Part shown: in pieces, positions 36,956 through 49,149 of the stretch | Position numbering within the stretch: position 1 is the first letter of the stretch | Layout: every line of letters begins with the position of its first letter | Source: Ziziphus jujuba | Taxonomy: Eukaryota; Streptophyta; Magnoliopsida; Rosales; Rhamnaceae | Reading direction: 5' to 3' | Length of the DNA stretch: 64,000 bases | Assembly: GCF_031755915.1 (NCBI RefSeq) | Contig: NC_083381.1 | Span: forward strand, 7,886,501-7,950,500 | Translations under genes and position numbers: made by a program | The notes under the pieces: model-generated | What the model saw: the letters and a program-made list of their open reading frames with translations, nothing else | Database searches by the model: none | Told to the model about the DNA's origin: nothing

Positions 36956-38400
36956 ATCGGGCCCCCCCTAGCTGCACCCTCCCTGGCCGCCACATGGCCC
37001 TATGCGTTGGATGGCGTGGTAGCCCACGGTTAGGCGAACCCAAGCGCTGAATCGTTGGCCAGTTGGCCATGGACGCACCGAGATCAATGCCCAAAGCCAG
37101 TTGCTAGCGTTTCTTGATTGGCCAATTTTCCGGCAACCACCAGTCGCATGGTTGGTCCCTTCCCCTAGTTTTCGAACCCCTGGTTCTAAAAATGACCCCC
37201 ATTTGTCCAATTTGTAAACAGATTGTGAGACACATGGAGGTGAAGCTTGGCCAAAACTTCCCGGTCAAATTTCAACCACCACCAATGAGGTTGTGGCCAA
37301 TGGAGTTTAGAAATGTGTTCCTTATCTCATTAGCTTTCTATAGATACCTCATTTGCAAATTATGGTGGAGTATTTTGAAAGCTGCCATTTTTTAAATAAA
37401 ATATTATTATTTTAATGTGGTAATCTGAAAAATGTATTTGTTTAATATTTAAATAATTATTTATACTGAAGATGTCAAATTTATATTGAATTGAATAAGT
37501 ATGACCTTGAAATAATATATTCAAAAATTTAGGAAACTATAGTTTTAAACCGCTGTTAAATTATTATTAAATTAATGATAATTTTAGTGTGACATTATGG
37601 CACCTATTAGAATGTATTTTTATATACTTAATTATATGTGAAATTGTATGTGGTTTTAATGATAGTTGGTATAAATTGATTTGAAGGTTGAGGAATTGAT
37701 TATATTAAATTATCGTGATAAATAAAAATATGTTTATGTGTTTGATTATTTACTTATTTATGGAATTGAATTATTGTGGAAGGGATTAATTTTATGAAAT
37801 TATTATTTAAATTTTATTAAGTTTATTGTTGATTGAAGTGTCGAAATTTTGATGCATAAATAATGCATTTAAGTGATTTTAATTCTGTATGACTTTTATA
37901 TATTTTTCTTTATATTGTTTGGATGTAAATTGATTTCATAAATTTGAAGAAAAATATTTATTTAAATTTTAGTACTTTAAAATATATATATTTATGCATT
38001 AATTAATTTATTCATTCGTTTATTATTCATAAACTTGATTTTTATCTAATTTATTAGAACTCATTATTTTAATAATACTATAAAAACTTAGAGTTTTTCT
38101 TGATGCACCATACACGTGCCGGTGTCCTGTATATGTGGATATGATCAGCACACAGGTGGATGTGATTAGCGCGCAAGTTTATTTGTAGGGTTGCCATGTG
38201 GTTGCCATCAGACCGAGGGTAGGCAAGTTTGATATTGGCCATAGCCGCCCCCCTCCATGGCCAGGATGACTGTTAGCAGCGGCGCTGTGGGATGCCTCGC
38301 GACCATATACTAGTTTCTCTCTTTAACCTCCCCTTCAAGCGGTGCTTTGGGACACTGAACACTGCCGGGCACCACTGATATATAGTACGTGCATCAAATA

Positions 38401-38436
<36 letters not shown>

Positions 38437-39470
38437 TGTTATGCTTGTATGTATTACATCGCTCAGGGCGATGATCAGATGTGGTCCATGAAGAGCTAGC
38501 CTCGTAACTATATTGCCTACATGTCCAGGGGATCGGATGACCAATCTAGGTAACCAACCCAGACTGTATTGGTGGCAAGCTACCGACGGCAGCTTGACTC
38601 ATGGATCGCGTAACATATTCTAAAGTATCGTTCGTACCTCCGATGCGAGTGTATATTTTATAATATGTTTTTAATTTTAAAATATTATTTTACTTATATT
38701 ATTGTAACTATTCATAATTTGATTTTTTCTAACATTATACTTAATTGCTTTTATTGTCATCATTATTGTTAATATTATTCTTGTTATTAATATTGTGATT
38801 ATTATTATTTATCATGATTTCATTTACAATCATTTTTATTATTATTATTGTTATCATAGAGAATCTTTGGGCAAGTGTCACAACCTACTGGCAAGAAAGC
38901 TAGTCATTGGGTAGGTGGGATAGTCCTTGGGGCAGCTATGATTATGTGATAGCCCTTGGACACGTGATTAACTTCGGATAAATATGATAACCTCGGACAT
39001 GAATGATAATATGATAGCCTTCAGGCAATTTATATTGAGACTATGTTTATCATTAAAATGACTACTATTATTATTATTGTTGATGTGATGATTGTTTTAC
39101 TTTTCCTCCTAAATTACGTATTAGTGTATTTGTTAAATGATATTTGAAATGTATGACATTAAGTGGGTGGTGTGGGCGGATGTGAATATCTGAAGGTATA
39201 ATTTTGTTCTTTACTTGTTTGTTCATTTCTGTTGTGTATATGCTCCTACATAGCTGATATCGAAGTGCTACAAATTGTGGAAATTATTGTAATAAGGGAG
39301 AGGAATAAGGGGATATTATTAGAAGTGTGTTTTCTGTACAAGGAATTTTGTGGTTAATCCTATCCTTAGGGGAGATGCTGTCAGATTTTCCGTCGGAAGG
39401 TTCGGTGGTGTTTTCCTGGGGTCAAGAGTCGTCTAGGGTTCTGGTGAGGAATCTTGGACGAGTTCTGACA
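36248..39470 (+). repeat. 3' LTR of the retrotransposon
   Basis: Begins TGTAACACCCCG and ends AGTTCTGACA, collinear with the 5' LTR. It has a longer CT tract (36912-36953), a TA repeat (about 38407-38432) and the minisatellite (38865-39030). Confidence 0.85.
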
Positions 39471-39719
39471 AAATCATATAAAATTTACTACAACTTATTT
39501 TCACATAATATATCTAATTATGCAAAATTGTTATAACAGTAAAATTTAACAATAATTCCAACAATAACTAATCATATTATTAATTTTTTCAAAATCATAT
39601 AATAAATTTTTATATAACAAATATATTTAAATAACATAAAATAGCACAATAAAATCAATCAGCAATTTTCTTAAAATTTAAAACATACATAATAATTTTT
39701 GAAATTTTAAACAACGCTA

Positions 39720-39838
39720 AAATATATATGTATAAACATCTATATATACACAAACATATATATATATATATATTTGTCTATGCACATAACAAAATCCTTT
39801 TTACAAGTACATACACGCACATATACATTTCTGTGCAA

Positions 39839-39872
<34 letters not shown>

Positions 39873-40060
39873 TCATATGCACTTATAAGTATACATATAA
39901 TTACATATGCTCACACACATAGGTAGATTCATATACATACCATTCCTTTAACAAGCACATGCATATATATATATATATATATGTACTCAATATATATATA
40001 TATATGTACATTTACACACATGCCAAAGAAGTAAACACATGCTTTTATATATATATATGT
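39720..40060. repeat. TA/TATATACA-rich simple repeats
   Basis: Several (TA)n and ACATATATA-type runs inside the interrupted minus-strand LTR. They generate Tyr/Ile-only frames that are not genes. Confidence 0.85.
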
Positions 40061-40769
40061 ATATACAAAGTATGCAAGTCAAAGTATGAACTTGCAAACT
40101 TACATGTACATATCTATACATTAACATATACATATATGCACAATTTTACACAATTATCACACTAAAACAAAATTTACTTAAAAATAGAAACCTTTCCAAT
40201 ACACCACCATAATTTATAAACAGGGCACCAATAGAAAGCTAAAGAAGTGAGAAACACGATACTAAACTCCATTGAGTTCAATATCCTCGATGGTGGCCGG
40301 AATTCTCATCAGAAACCGCTGCCAACTTACCCCCTTCGTACACTATAAATGATCTTGAATTGGAACAAACGAAGGCCACCATCAACTTCGGGAAGCTTGA
40401 ATTAGGGGGGAGGGTCCGAGAATGTTGCTCGAAATTGCCAGAATCCGATGGTCGGACTGTGTGTCCTTTGCTGGTTTCCATGGCCATTTTCCAATGCATC
40501 GACGACTTTCTCGATGAAACTAATGTGATGGGTTGTTGGATGATGTGGATGGTGTGGCCTGGGTATGGAGAAGCATGATAGATTCATCGAAGAAAGAGAA
40601 AAGGCTGCTACTGGCTTCCACTGCCCGATCTGGGTGCATCGCCGATCGGCTGACTTTGAAATTTGGCAACCGAGCTTGTAGGCGATTGGGCTATGCTAGC
40701 AGCTAGTGTGTGTCACTAATGGGTGGCTAGAAATTCTTCAATTTTAGCCAACCCAATGGAGAGAGAGAA

Positions 40770-40808
<39 letters not shown>

Positions 40809-41370
40809 TGATGTCTTCCCTATAAAAGAGGTAGGGGAAGGAAAGGATAAGGAAAAATAAAAGGAGAATAATTTTTTTATTAGGGATGATACATGGCCCT
40901 TTCTCATCGTGACACATGGCATCTTTATAAATGTGACATGAAGCACTTTTCACTAACAAATAAAGTTAGTCAAGAAAGATAGATACAAATTTACAAACCC
41001 AAAACTTTTCAACCGTAGGTCCAAATAAAGCATGCCACCAGTCTATGGACTCGTATCAATTAGCACTATCATATGGTATATGAGTCAGTACCGACAACCA
41101 TATAGATAAAAAGTCAAGTTCGGGCTCACTTATTAGTCTAGATCACATCTTGTTTATACTATAACTTTTTGACTTAGCTCCAATTTTGCGTACTACTAAT
41201 CTACGAACTTGTGTTGATGATTACTTTTCCATGATATGTCGGTCAACATAAAATTCTTCTTATAGTAAAAAGTCAATCATGGAACCTACTTGATCAAACC
41301 CGATCAACATTGGTCAAACTTGGTCAAAAATTCAAACTCAAGGCATTTTATCAGGTCGGGGCATTACATA

Positions 41371-42035
41371 TTTATATATATAATCTGACCACCCACAACT
41401 TTTAAGATGCCTAAACAAAATTCACATGATGATATCCTTGGTTGGCTTCCTGATTCGCTCCTTCCTTCAAACCAGAAAGAACTTAACTTGCAAGGAAAAA
41501 TCCATCTTTTAATATAATGCTCTTCCATGACAACTTGTTCCTTGTCCAATAAAATTCATAAACAAATACACCAAAATGTAGAGGAAAATATGGGTAGATG
41601 CTTGGTACAAAGATCCGACTAAGTGTCGATAAGAATCCACATAAACCGATGAGGAAGGTTTGTTTTTTGATTCAAAATCAAGGGTTTTAGAGGTGAAGTT
41701 AGGTTCTAAACTTGTTAGCATCACATACTGTTTCAAAATGAAGATGTTTTTTATTTCCATTTCAGAATGGAATTTTAATTTAAATAGTGAAATTAAAATA
41801 AAAAAAGGCTTTGCAGGAAGATCTATAAAAAAATTGATACAGTTTGGTTCCTTGAATCAGACAAAGAAAGAAGGGGTATGCCTGTTGAGTTCTGAATAAT
41901 CATAACAGTTTATTCATCTTCTCACTCCTTCTCTTTAGCTTTGTCACCAAATGAAGGAGTGAGGGGGAAAGAGATTTTCTTCAAATCCTTGCCTACCCAC
42001 TTTGATTTTTAACTTGTTTCCAAGTAACCTAAATT
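41371..42035. other. Single-copy-looking spacer, no gene recognised
   Basis: This differs from the surrounding LTRs in composition and has no repeat landmarks. The short frames on both strands have no recognisable domain. It may be the left part of the plastid-derived insert that follows. Confidence 0.4.
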
Positions 42036-42203
42036 CGGAAGAGAAGGGCAATCACTCATTCTTAAAACCAGCATTCTTAAGACTAAAGGGTCAGGTGGAA
42101 AAGGGGGGAAAGCTCTCTGTTCCTGGTTCGCCTGTAGCTAGATCCTCCGGAACCACAAGAATCCTTAGTTAGAATGGGATTCCAACTTAGCACCTAACGG
42201 AAT
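42036..42203 (+). other. Plastid-DNA-like insert (NUPT), rRNA-operon/tRNA-intron type sequence
   Basis: The stretch containing GGGGGGAAAGCTCTCTGTTC, CTGTAGCTAGATCCTCCGGA, ACCACAAGAATCCTTAGTTA and GAATGGGATTCCAACTTAGC strongly resembles a conserved plastid inverted-repeat sequence from the rRNA operon region, recalled from memory, with a few substitutions. It is much less AT-rich than its neighbours and ends abruptly at AGCACC before LTR-like sequence. Exact plastid coordinates and the left edge cannot be fixed without a comparison. Confidence 0.55.
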
Positions 42204-42249
42204 TTTTTGAATTCTGACCACCCCATGGTGACATGTAGCATATCCACAA

Positions 42250-43140
42250 TTGACCGATATCATGGGACCATGCCTTGGTATGTCATATTATACATCATGT
42301 GCATTAGCCTTCAAGTAAGAATTATAGCCTTTGGAGAGGAGCATTAGCCTTCGTGTGGGTACTTCAGCCTTTGACCAGGTATCGTAGCTTTCAGTCAAGT
42401 GTATTAGCCTTCAATTAGGTATTCTAGCTTTTGGGCAGGAGTACTAGGTTTTGGCTAGGTACTTTAGCTTTTAGGCAGGTATCGTAGCCTTAAGGTAAGC
42501 AGATTAGCCTTAGGTAAATATTGTAGTCTTCGGACAAGTATTGTAGCATTTGGGTATATGTATTAGCCTTTGGGCAGGTATAGTAGCAGCCTTTGAGCAG
42601 GTACTTCAGTGTTCGGACAGGTATCATCGCTTTTGGGTAGGTTTATTAGCCTTCGTCCAAGTATTGCAGCCTTAGGTGGATGTATTAGCCTTCGGGCAAA
42701 TGTTTTAGCCTACGGGCAAGTGTTTTAGCCTACGGGCAAGTTATCTAATTTTTTCGAGAGACTATATACATATTTATAAAGAAAATGTCTATAAATATTT
42801 ATGTTGGTTCTGGTTAGTGATTATGTTATTGGAGTTAGCATTAACACAACATTTATGCATTTCAAATGTAATTTAGTTTATTACAAGATGTCTTACAAAT
42901 TTTTGGTTACTAGCTATGCGATTTGTATCTGTATATTTCTTATACATAAAAAGGTAGTTTGTACAATTTAAGCTCTAGGACCCAAATTATCTTTATCTCT
43001 CATTATTATTAGTATTAGTATTTCACTATCTACAATTGTGTGTTAGGTATAGTCACAAAGCGATTTAAAATTGTGAGATTATAGTAAATGGGAGGTATGG
43101 ACAGCTATGAGTCTATAGAAGTATGTATTTCCTACACATA
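42250..43140 (+). mobile_element. Plus-oriented LTR late fragment with minisatellite
   Basis: Includes the array of TTAGCCTTCGGGCAAG-type units (42295-42735, about twenty imperfect units). Downstream text (GGGAGGTATGGACAGCTATG near 43090) is the reverse complement of 4990-5420. Both ends are missing. It abuts a minus-oriented LTR fragment near 43140. Confidence 0.65.
42295..42735 (+). repeat. ~20-bp minisatellite array (TTAGCCTTYGGGCAGGTAT-type)
   Basis: Roughly twenty imperfect units alternate TAGCCTT(C/T)G and GGCAGGTAT(T/C) words. It is the longest of the arrays in the window. The units are direct and contiguous with no spacers, so it is not a CRISPR-like array. Confidence 0.8.
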
Positions 43141-44326
43141 AACATGTATATGTATACAACTTAACTCAACTTTTCAATTTTGCACATTCAGTATAATAAT
43201 TTATTCAAAATGACATCTTTTAAATACACCACCATAATTCACAAACAAGGTACCAATGGAAAGCTAAAAGGATGAGGAACATAAAACTAACCTTAGTTAA
43301 GCTCAAAGCCACCGTGATTGGCTAAAAAATGCCTGAGAAAGTTTTGGCCAAATTTCCCTCCGTGTATCTCACAAACGACTTGGAATTTGGGCGAATGGTG
43401 GTCATTTTTTAGGTCAGGGGTCAAAAACTAAAGGGAAAATCCAATCTCACAACTGAGAACTACTGGAAAATTGACCAACCAAATAAACATCGATTGTCAT
43501 CTTTGGGCCATTGATCCCGGTGCATTGCCAACAAAACTGCTGAAAATTGGACAACCGAGGTTGCCTAACTGTGGGCTACCATGCCAGTCGGCACATGTGG
43601 CTGTTCGGCTGTCGAAGCGCGGCCAATGGTCCTTCAACTATGAAAGAGAGAGAGAGAGAAAGAGAGAGAGAAAGGAAGACAAAAGTGGTGGCCATTTTTT
43701 CTTTGGTGCCGTGCGAGAAGGAGAGAGAAGAAAAAGAAGAAAAAGAAAAAGGAAGAAAAATTAATAAAATAATAATTATATAATATTTTATTAATAATGA
43801 CATGTGGCATTTCTTGTCATGACACATGGCATCCTTTTAAATGTAACACATTGCACATCTCATCTAGTTACGTGAGGCCCAAATCAAAGGCTCCTTTAAA
43901 TATTCTACTATCCCATAAAATAGTTCCTAGAAAATTGCATATAATTTTACAGACACATAACTTTTCAACCATAGGTCCAAATTAAGCATGCCATCAATCT
44001 ACAGACTCGTATCGTTGAGCACTATCACGTAATATAGGAGTCAACATCAAAATCCATATAAATAAAAAGTCAACTCCGAGCTCGTCAATCGGTTTGGATC
44101 ATATTTTATTTTGACCATGACTTTCTACTCTTAGCTCCGATTTTGGCATACTACTAGTCTACCAACTTGTGTCGATGAGTACTTTATCATGGTCCCTCGG
44201 TCAATACAAAATTTCTTCCATAATAAAAAGTCAATCATGGGACCCACTTGGTTAACCCCCATCAACCCTGGTAAAACTTGGTCAAAAATTCAAATTCGGG
44301 ATATTTTCTTAAGTCGGGGTGTTACC
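43141..44326 (-). mobile_element. Minus-strand LTR 5' fragment
   Basis: On the minus strand the start lies at 44326 (GGTAACACCCCGAC, the first TG apparently mutated), followed by TTGACCAAG and TTGACTTTTT words. The rest is the early GC-richer zone with a GA tract (43638-43672), ending at the junction with the plus fragment. It parallels 40130-41370. Confidence 0.7.
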
Positions 44327-45992
44327 GAGGTTCAATGGGCAACAACAAAACTGGAGTGTGACTATGAAGCACTATTTTATATTGAGGAGAATTTTCTGGT
44401 TTTATTCCTATAGTGATAGTGCTAAGTTTATGATGGTAAAGGAAGAGTTTTTAACTCTGAATGAAACCAAGCATGTCTATATGTACAGAGTTCACCACAG
44501 ACGACCCTTGGAGGTTTCACCTAAGTAAATATCATAGTGTGGTCTCTACCATGAGAGATTGCGCTACTCTCTAAAAATACTCATGATAGAGATACGTGTG
44601 CATGACCGTTAAAGGCAAACAAGACTATAACTCAAAAAGTTTACTTGTACTGTGTGTTTTGTAAGTGAAAATCTTGTTCAAAAGGCTTAGTTTGATATTT
44701 AATTTCACTATGGTTCTTATATATGCAAACTTATAAATACTAAGTGTTGCTTCAAACTCAGAATATACCAGCACCCATTACACAGTAAGAGATGCTCACA
44801 GTATATTGTTTAAAAATTTTATTTTTATAATTTTTAAATAAAGTGGGGGATTATTATATTTTTATTTAAAATTATGATTTTAATATTGTGGCAAATCTTG
44901 ATTTGGATAGAAGACTAAGTCTTTTTGGACTCTATCTCTAGTTGAGTTTTAGTTAAATTAGTTTTCTTAATTTTATCCTCTCATGAATGTTGATATGGTT
45001 AAATAGATTAGTAAGGTATATATTAACATATTTTCCACGTATTTCTAGTTTTAAGTTGAGCAGAATTAGCTATTATCCTATATATAACAAGTATGCAACA
45101 TATAAATTTCTTACTTCTTCAATATTAGTTTTCCTTCTAACTAGGTTTGAGATAACATTGGTTTTGGTTACGCTAAATCAGCAATGTATATGCTTATACT
45201 CTATAACATAACATAGATTCTTATACTCTATAACAGCTAATTTTCTAACTCTAGAAATAGAGTTGCATTTTTCACTTTAAGATGTATACAAGCTTTAAAT
45301 TTTTGACTAATACTTTTCTATGTCAGATAATTTTTTTTTATGTTTTGGACATTAAATATATATTTTGTTAAATATTTATTTATATTATTTTTAGTATATA
45401 CTTTGAGCATTAGAGGATGCTAAAAGGGTTCATGTGAAATTCTATTACTGCACTTTAAAATTATTGAAGAATCATTATATCTCTAGAGAATAACGCATTA
45501 ATATTGCCAGTGCAGAAGGGGCCGTATCTTATCTAATGGCAGCGCATTATGCATGCCTCAATCCATTATTTAAAAGTTATGTTTTATTTAAGTATTTATA
45601 TTTATTTGCTATTTATTTATGAATGAAGTTTACGTTAGTAGATATTTTATCCGTTTGTTATTTTTCCAATAGGTCTCATATGTATTGGTGTTCTCTTCCA
45701 ACACTAACATTTTTTCCCTTTCTTCAATCTCTTGTTTTTTCTGCATTAATAGTCTTATATGGCGATCTCACATGAAAGCTTCACGCGCCGATAAAGAAGC
45801 TTCATCTTCTTCTTCTTCTTCTTCTTCTTCTTCTTCTTCTCGGATATGGCCCAGTGACTCGTCAAATCTGGCGTGGTGGCTTCTCCTCCTCAATCTAGCA
45901 CCCCAAGAGAGAAAGAAAGGGAAAGAAAGAAAGAGAGAGGAGAGATACCTTGGAACATCGTGTTAGTGCTATCATAATATAAACAATTTAAA
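44327..45992. other. Unassigned spacer with a TTC microsatellite
   Basis: Two overlapping short frames at 44189-44528 and a third at 45685-45966 have no recognisable domain. The third runs through a (TTC)n tract at 45804-45840 and encodes poly-Ser. An exon of an unknown or decayed gene is possible but unsupported. The remainder is AT-rich. Confidence 0.4.
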
Positions 45993-47022
45993 ATGCATAA
46001 ATTATAGCACTGTAATCCCAAGATCTTGCCATACGTAATTACAAACTGTATTTAATTAAATTATTAACCTTTAAATGCAGTCATTGATTTATCAAATATA
46101 CCTACAGAATATAACACAGAAATAATAGAAGCAATGCCTAATGGACACACTACTCTTTAACTTTTCTCTCTTAGGGTTTCACCAAATAGGCATCATAGAT
46201 ACCTCAAAATCCTAATCACTTAATATATGTATATCACACTCGCGACTCATTCCCAATTTATATATATACAAAATAATTAATAAATAATGATAGTAATAAT
46301 ATAATATAATAATAAAACAAGAATAATATGCATCAATTATAGCACTGTAATCCCAAAATCTTTACACACGTAATTATAAAACTGTATTTAATTAAATTAC
46401 TAACCTTTAAATGCAGTCATTGATTTATCAAATATACCTGCAAGACAGGACACAGGAGTAACAAAAGTATTGCCTAATGGACACATTACTCTTTAACTTT
46501 TCTCTCTCAGGTTTTCACCAAATAGACATCAAGATACCTTAAAGCCCTAATCACTTAATATGTGTATATCACACTCGCAACTCATTCCCAATTTATATAT
46601 ATATATATACAAAATAATTAATAAATAATGATAGCAATAATATAATATAATATAATATAATAATAATAATAATAAAATAGGAATAATATGCATCAATTAT
46701 AGCACGGTAATCCCAAGATCTTCACACACGTAATTACAAAACTGTATTTAATTAAATTACTAACCTTTACAGTCATTGATTTATCAAATATACCTGCGAA
46801 ACAGAACATAGGAGTAACAGAAACAGTACCTAATGGACACACTACTATCTAACTTTTCTCTCTCAGGTTTTCACCAAATAGGCATCATAGATACCTCAAA
46901 ATCCTAATCACTTAATATGTGTATATCACACTCGTGACTCATTCCTAATTTATATATATACAAAATAATTAATAAATAATGATAGTAATAATATAATATA
47001 ATATAATATAGTAATAAAACAG
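45993..47022. repeat. Three tandem copies of a ~350-bp unit
   Basis: Units start at 45993, 46328 and 46688, each with ATGCAT.AATTATAGCAC. Each contains CAGTCATTGATTTATCAAAT, CCTAATGGACACA, TTTTCACCAAATAG and ATCACACTCG, then a TATA run and ATAATAATATAATATAA. Unit lengths of 335 and 360 differ mainly in the simple-repeat tails. No coding potential seen. Confidence 0.85.
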
Positions 47023-47085
47023 GAAATAAGTCAATTGGACTTCTAGAGAGCATAGGTCTTTCAATCCAATGTGCCAAGTGAAGTA

Positions 47086-47409
47086 TTACAGAGAGTGTAT
47101 GGCCAAGGGCTCTATTAAAAAATTCAACAAATAAGCCAGCCCCATTATTGGTATAAATAAGCCCTGTAAGTAAGTTATATGATTATGACTAAGTCCACAC
47201 AAAATATCTAACACATCGGTCAAGGGTCGTGTGATGGCTGGGTCGCACCTCAGAACATCGCTTGAGATTTCAGAAATAGCTTTGGTGGCTAGGAAACCAC
47301 AGGGTTCATTTTCTTTGGTGGTGACTACAAATCCAGAGTTGGTGCTATGGGTTCCTTGATATGGTGCTGCATATGATTGAAGATGGACAAATGGGAGATC
47401 ATGAGAGAC
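47086..47409 (-). CDS. Unidentified exon-like open frame (no ATG)
   Basis: The minus strand is open for over 107 codons from 47409 down to a stop at 47086-47088, without low-complexity bias. The residues read normal-looking (HDLPFVHLQSYAAPYQGTHS, FVVTTKENEPCGFLATKAI, SSDVLRCDPAITRPLTDVLD). Toward the end a TTACTTACAG followed by G could be a splice acceptor at about 47175. After it another frame reads IYTNNGAGLFVEFFNRALGH and continues to about 47029, suggesting two exons of a host-gene fragment. I do not recognise the protein. Lack of an ATG and of neighbours suggests a captured or decayed fragment. A chance open frame cannot be excluded. Confidence 0.3.
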   Translation of the reverse strand, partial: VSHDLPFVHLQSYAAPYQGTHSTNSGFVVTTKENEPCGFLATKAISEISSDVLRCDPAITRPLTDVLDILCGLSHNHITYLQGLFIPIMGLAYLLNFLIEPLAIHSL

Positions 47410-47411
47410 CG

Positions 47412-48069
47412 ATTTTGTTTTAGTATTATATGTATTGATTTTTTTCTTTTTTGAAAATATTTATACATTTTAATAGATTTAATGGGATTTTAGAAAGAAA
47501 AATATAAGTATAATAGCATTTCTCAACCTATCCTCTATATTAAAGATTTTACTGGATTTGGTGAAGATTGCTACAAAGTCTATGTAGAGTCCATGTATGA
47601 CTATCAGTATATTTCTTTAATATCTACATCCTTTCAAATCTATATAACTCTAAACTGAATATACCTTTTAAGTTTAGGAAAAATTATTATTGGCACTAAC
47701 AGAAACCAAGAAACTATTCACCATGTTGTATCAGTTTAGGTTTTGGACTTCTTGTCATAAAAACTAAAAAGAGAGAAATAAAACAAAGTAAGATTAAAGT
47801 GAAAAGAAGAAAGGAAGAAAAATAAAATTAATTAAAAGATAATATTTCTAACTAATTTGATATGTGACATTTTATAGTTAGTGCAACCGTTCTGTAGAAG
47901 ATTTTCTCCAATTTATCATATGTCAAAAGGAAAAAAAAAAAAAAAAAAGTTTTAGGTATAAAGAGGGGATCTTTATTTTTCTTGATCACATTTTTTTCTT
48001 TAGGTTATTTTTTAGCAATTGTTTTTTTTTTCTTTCGGTTATGTTATTTTTGTAAAGTTTTTATTTTAA
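47412..48069. other. AT-rich spacer, nothing recognised
   Basis: No open frame of note and no repeat edge. Contains an A-run (47932-47948) and T-rich runs. Confidence 0.5.
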
Positions 48070-49149
48070 CTAGCATTTATCCCTATGCAATACACGGCAT
48101 ATGTAACTATAATAGATAGATTTTAAAAATAATCTATAATAATTAATTTAAAATAATTAATTATATTTGGAAAACTATTTAAAAGTTTTATTGTTAATAA
48201 ATATATTTGGATCGGTCTTTTTTTTGTTATCTATATTATAAAAGTTTGTTAATAACTATAAATTTGATTTCTATATATAACACTATTTAATTATAGAATT
48301 CAAATTTAAAAATATTTGTCTATCTATTTTTTTCCATCAATGAAATTTTCATATTCAATTTTTTCCACATGTGAAATTCAAATTCAAATGCATTTATATA
48401 ATTTAATTTAAAGTCAAATGTTTTGCATTTATAGAATTCAAATTCAAATTCAAATATATTTTTTATTCCTTAAAAATAATTAATTTCTATACATTAAATA
48501 CTCATAATGTAATTTAATTATTTAATTATTTGTTTATTTAATTATTTTATTATTATTATTATTTATCCTACAAATACATTTTTACCTTATAAGATAAATT
48601 ATTTATGAAATTCAAATTATAAAATGTTTACTTATTTAATTTTTTCATCTATAAAATTTAAATTCAAATTCAAATGAATTAATAATTTATTTTAGATATA
48701 AATCTTATTTTTCTATGTTTAACAACTATTATTTATGATATTATATTTTTATATCCAAATAAAAATATATCTTTATTAATTTCTATATAACTATATTTAT
48801 ATATGTAAAATTATTTAAAATATACTTAACTAATGAGACTCTATATATGCAAATACGTTTTACGTATTTGACTTATTTTGTAAAACAAACAATATATATA
48901 TATATATATATATAATTTTATATATAATTGGGTACAACCATAAAAGGTAAAATATTAAATAAATTAATTAAATTAAAATAAAAATGATTTTGGAGGAAAT
49001 TTGGAAGAAGTGTATGCAGAGTACAACCATAAAATGTAAAATATTAAATAAATAAATTAAATTAAAATAAAAAATAATTTTGGAGAAAATTTGGAAGAAG
49101 TATATGCTGACACGTGGAACATCTGTTGTTCTTTTATATATTATATAGA
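48070..49149 (-). mobile_element. Non-autonomous Helitron (1.08 kb)
   Basis: On the minus strand the element starts TCTATATAATATATAAAAG at 49149 and ends ATAAATGCTAG at 48070. It sits between A (49150 complement) and T (48069 complement), the A^T target typical of Helitrons. About 10 bases before the CTAG end is a degenerate hairpin (CCGTGTATTGCATAGG). Near the 5' end is CCACGTGTCAGCA, also seen in the neighbouring copies. There is no Rep/helicase gene and no target duplication. The body is AT-rich with TTCAAATTCAAA repeats. Confidence 0.7.

Larger units (their letters stand above)
31364..39470 (+). mobile_element. Ty3/gypsy LTR retrotransposon, internally deleted (8.1 kb)
   Basis: It has two direct LTRs (31364-34502 and 36248-39470), a tRNA-Met-type primer-binding site, pol remnants and a polypurine tract. 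Flanks match for only four bases (AAAT at 31360-31363 and 39471-39474). The internal region is about 1.75 kb, far shorter than the several kilobases of an intact gypsy element: gag, protease, most of the reverse transcriptase and RNase H are missing. Reverse transcriptase precedes integrase, the gypsy order. Many substitutions separate the two LTR starts, so the insertion is not recent. Confidence 0.85.
30353..41370 (-). mobile_element. Minus-strand LTR fragment split by an LTR retrotransposon
   Basis: Read on the minus strand it starts TGTAATGCCCCGACC at 41370, runs down to 39471, resumes at 31363 and ends truncated at 30353, back to back with the plus fragment that ends at 30352. The minus-strand segments contain the LTR early block (GTTGACCG-type words, 41100-41340), a GA tract (40791-40808), TATATA-rich middle (39720-40060) and the reverse of TTTCTC..TTTAACTTCC (about 30490-30510). 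The intervening 31364-39470 is a younger insertion. Confidence 0.75.

Noticed and set aside
42295..42735. Regularly spaced short repeats resembling a CRISPR array
   Set aside because: Units are contiguous and imperfect with no unique spacers, and the sequence is an LTR-borne minisatellite in a plant genome.
44189..44528. Two overlapping frames (LECDYEALFYIEENF region) considered as a possible gene fragment
   Set aside because: Too short, partly overlap the LTR edge, and no domain recognised; left as unassigned spacer.
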